A stretch of 33,278 nt of DNA from an uncultured Bacilli bacterium (GTDB taxonomy: Bacteria; Bacillota_I; Bacilli_A; RFN20; CAG-826): positions 1 to 33,278 of the forward strand of contig CALVUG010000012.1 of NCBI GenBank assembly GCA_944363535.1. Direction: 5' to 3'. A program made the position numbers and the translations under genes. Of this stretch, positions 32,496-33,278 are shown piece by piece. Position 1 is the first letter of the stretch, and each line of letters starts with the position of its first letter. The notes under the pieces were generated by a model. That model saw nothing but the letters and a program-made list of their open reading frames with translations, was not told where the DNA came from and searched no databases.

Positions 32496-33278
32496 AAAAG
32501 ATAAAAGTTTTATTAGGTCTAAGTGGTGGAGTCGATAGCGCAGTTGCGCTTTATTTACTTAAAGAACAAGGTTACGATGTCGAAGCATGTTTCATGCGTA
32601 ACTGGGATTCTTTATTAAATAACGATCAACTTGGTAATCCGACGGTGGACGATGATATTTGCCCACAAGAAAAAGATTATTTAGATGCGAAAGCAGTCGC
32701 GGATAAACTTGGTGTGAAACTTTATCGTAAAGATTTCGTTAAAGAATACTGGGATGACGTCTTCACCAATTTGATTTATGAATATGAACATGGGCGTACG
32801 CCAAATCCTGATGTATTATGTAATAAATATATAAAATTTTCTGCCTTTTTAGATTACGCTAATTCTTTAGGCTTCGATTATATAGCGATGGGGCATTATG
32901 CAAAGAAGATAATAGAGGACGATAAGTCATATTTAGTTAAACCAAAAGACCGTAACAAAGATCAAACTTATTTTTTAGCAAGACTAAATCGCAAGCAATT
33001 AGATAAAGCAATCTTTCCTTTGAGTGATATAAGTAAAGAAGAAGTAAGAGAAATCGCCTTAAAACTCGGCTTAAATGTCGCTAATAAGAAAGATTCGACG
33101 GGGATTTGCTTCATCGGTGAACGCCATTTCCGTGAATTCTTGAGCAATTATATCCCGATGAAGAAAGGTGATATTATCGAAATTGACACCAATCGTAAGA
33201 TAGGTGAACATCAAGGCGTCTTCTATTATACAATTGGGCAAAGGAAAGGCTTAGGCATAGGTGGGATAAAAGATATCA
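32492..33278 (+). CDS. mnmA: tRNA-specific 2-thiouridylase MnmA (partial, runs off window end)
   Basis: MnmA puts sulfur on the wobble uridine 34 of Lys, Glu and Gln tRNAs. The open frame from the ATG at 32492 continues to the last base, giving about 262 residues without a stop, against 350-380 for the full family. The PP-loop [10 protein letters not shown] (about 10-19), the first catalytic cysteine in [12 protein letters not shown] (Cys110) and the second in [10 protein letters not shown] (Cys206) are present, as is [16 protein letters not shown] about seven bases upstream and the ATGA overlap with dtd set the start. Truncation is due to the window edge only. Confidence 0.94.
   Translation, partial: MKKIKVLLGLSGGVDSAVALYLLKEQGYDVEACFMRNWDSLLNNDQLGNPTVDDDICPQEKDYLDAKAVADKLGVKLYRKDFVKEYWDDVFTNLIYEYEHGRTPNPDVLCNKYIKFSAFLDYANSLGFDYIAMGHYAKKIIEDDKSYLVKPKDRNKDQTYFLARLNRKQLDKAIFPLSDISKEEVREIALKLGLNVANKKDSTGICFIGERHFREFLSNYIPMKKGDIIEIDTNRKIGEHQGVFYYTIGQRKGLGIGGIKDI

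Noticed and set aside
1-33278. UGA-as-tryptophan code (mycoplasma-like)
   Set aside because: Trp residues in recognised motifs are encoded by TGG, and TGA ends truB, ylxQ, acpS and dtd at sensible family lengths.
1-33278. tRNA, rRNA, CRISPR, insertion sequence or prophage elements
   Set aside because: Intergenic spaces are all under about 150 bases and show no cloverleaf, regularly spaced repeat, transposase or integrase motif.

Overview
The window reads as a piece of chromosome from an AT-rich member of the Bacillota (Firmicutes), most likely an uncultured gut relative of the Erysipelotrichia/Mollicutes-type lineages. The reasons are: the Bacillus-type order rimP-nusA-ylxR-ylxQ-infB-rbfA ... 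truB-ribF-rpsO ... pnp ... rnjB-like ... ftsK/spoIIIE; paired small proteins YlxR and YlxQ; a short IF-2; and Gram-positive lipoprotein and C-terminal membrane-anchor architectures. TGA acts as a stop and Trp is TGG, so the standard bacterial code applies and this is not a UGA-Trp mycoplasma. The lineage assignment is inference from gene content, not a phylogeny.

Layout. (1) 5-4921: a secreted M6-type metalloprotease lipoprotein with Big_2-like repeats, a cardiolipin synthase and a HEPN-like/CBS protein. (2) 4937-9982: the rimP-nusA-ylxR-ylxQ-infB-rbfA transcription/translation operon, preceded by a leader with mutually exclusive hairpins. (3) 9979-11091: a TtcA-like tRNA thiolase on the minus strand, splitting the ancestral operon. 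(4) 11160-13316: truB, ribF and rpsO; rpsO has its own strong promoter and a leader that can fold into a long hairpin whose loop is complementary to the Shine-Dalgarno sequence. (5) 13399-21662: pnp bracketed by two exported Endonuclease I-family nucleases, then an RNase J paralogue with a degenerate metal site. (6) 21717-28085: ftsK/spoIIIE, acpS, a type I pullulanase, a small SSB-like protein and plsC. (7) 28082-33278: an rRNA m5C methyltransferase (minus), pyrimidine-nucleoside phosphorylase, rarA (minus), dtd and the 5' part of mnmA, cut by the window end.

Two genome-wide habits show up. First, many genes that start a transcription unit have a consensus -10 box only 6-12 bases before the start codon and no Shine-Dalgarno sequence, which implies leaderless or near-leaderless mRNAs; most operon-internal genes and a few long-leader genes (rimP, rpsO, the SSB-like gene, deoA) have clear Shine-Dalgarno sequences. 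Second, genes are packed tightly, including two convergent pairs whose stop codons overlap in a shared TTAA.

No tRNA, rRNA, CRISPR array, insertion sequence or phage gene was recognised. No gene-free stretch exceeds 300 bases. The most interesting candidates are the leaderless-promoter pattern, the two RNA leaders (rpsO and rimP-nusA), the degenerate RNase J, the HEPN-CBS protein and the TtcA-like protein with an extra C-terminal domain. None of these amounts to a clearly new defence or mobile system.
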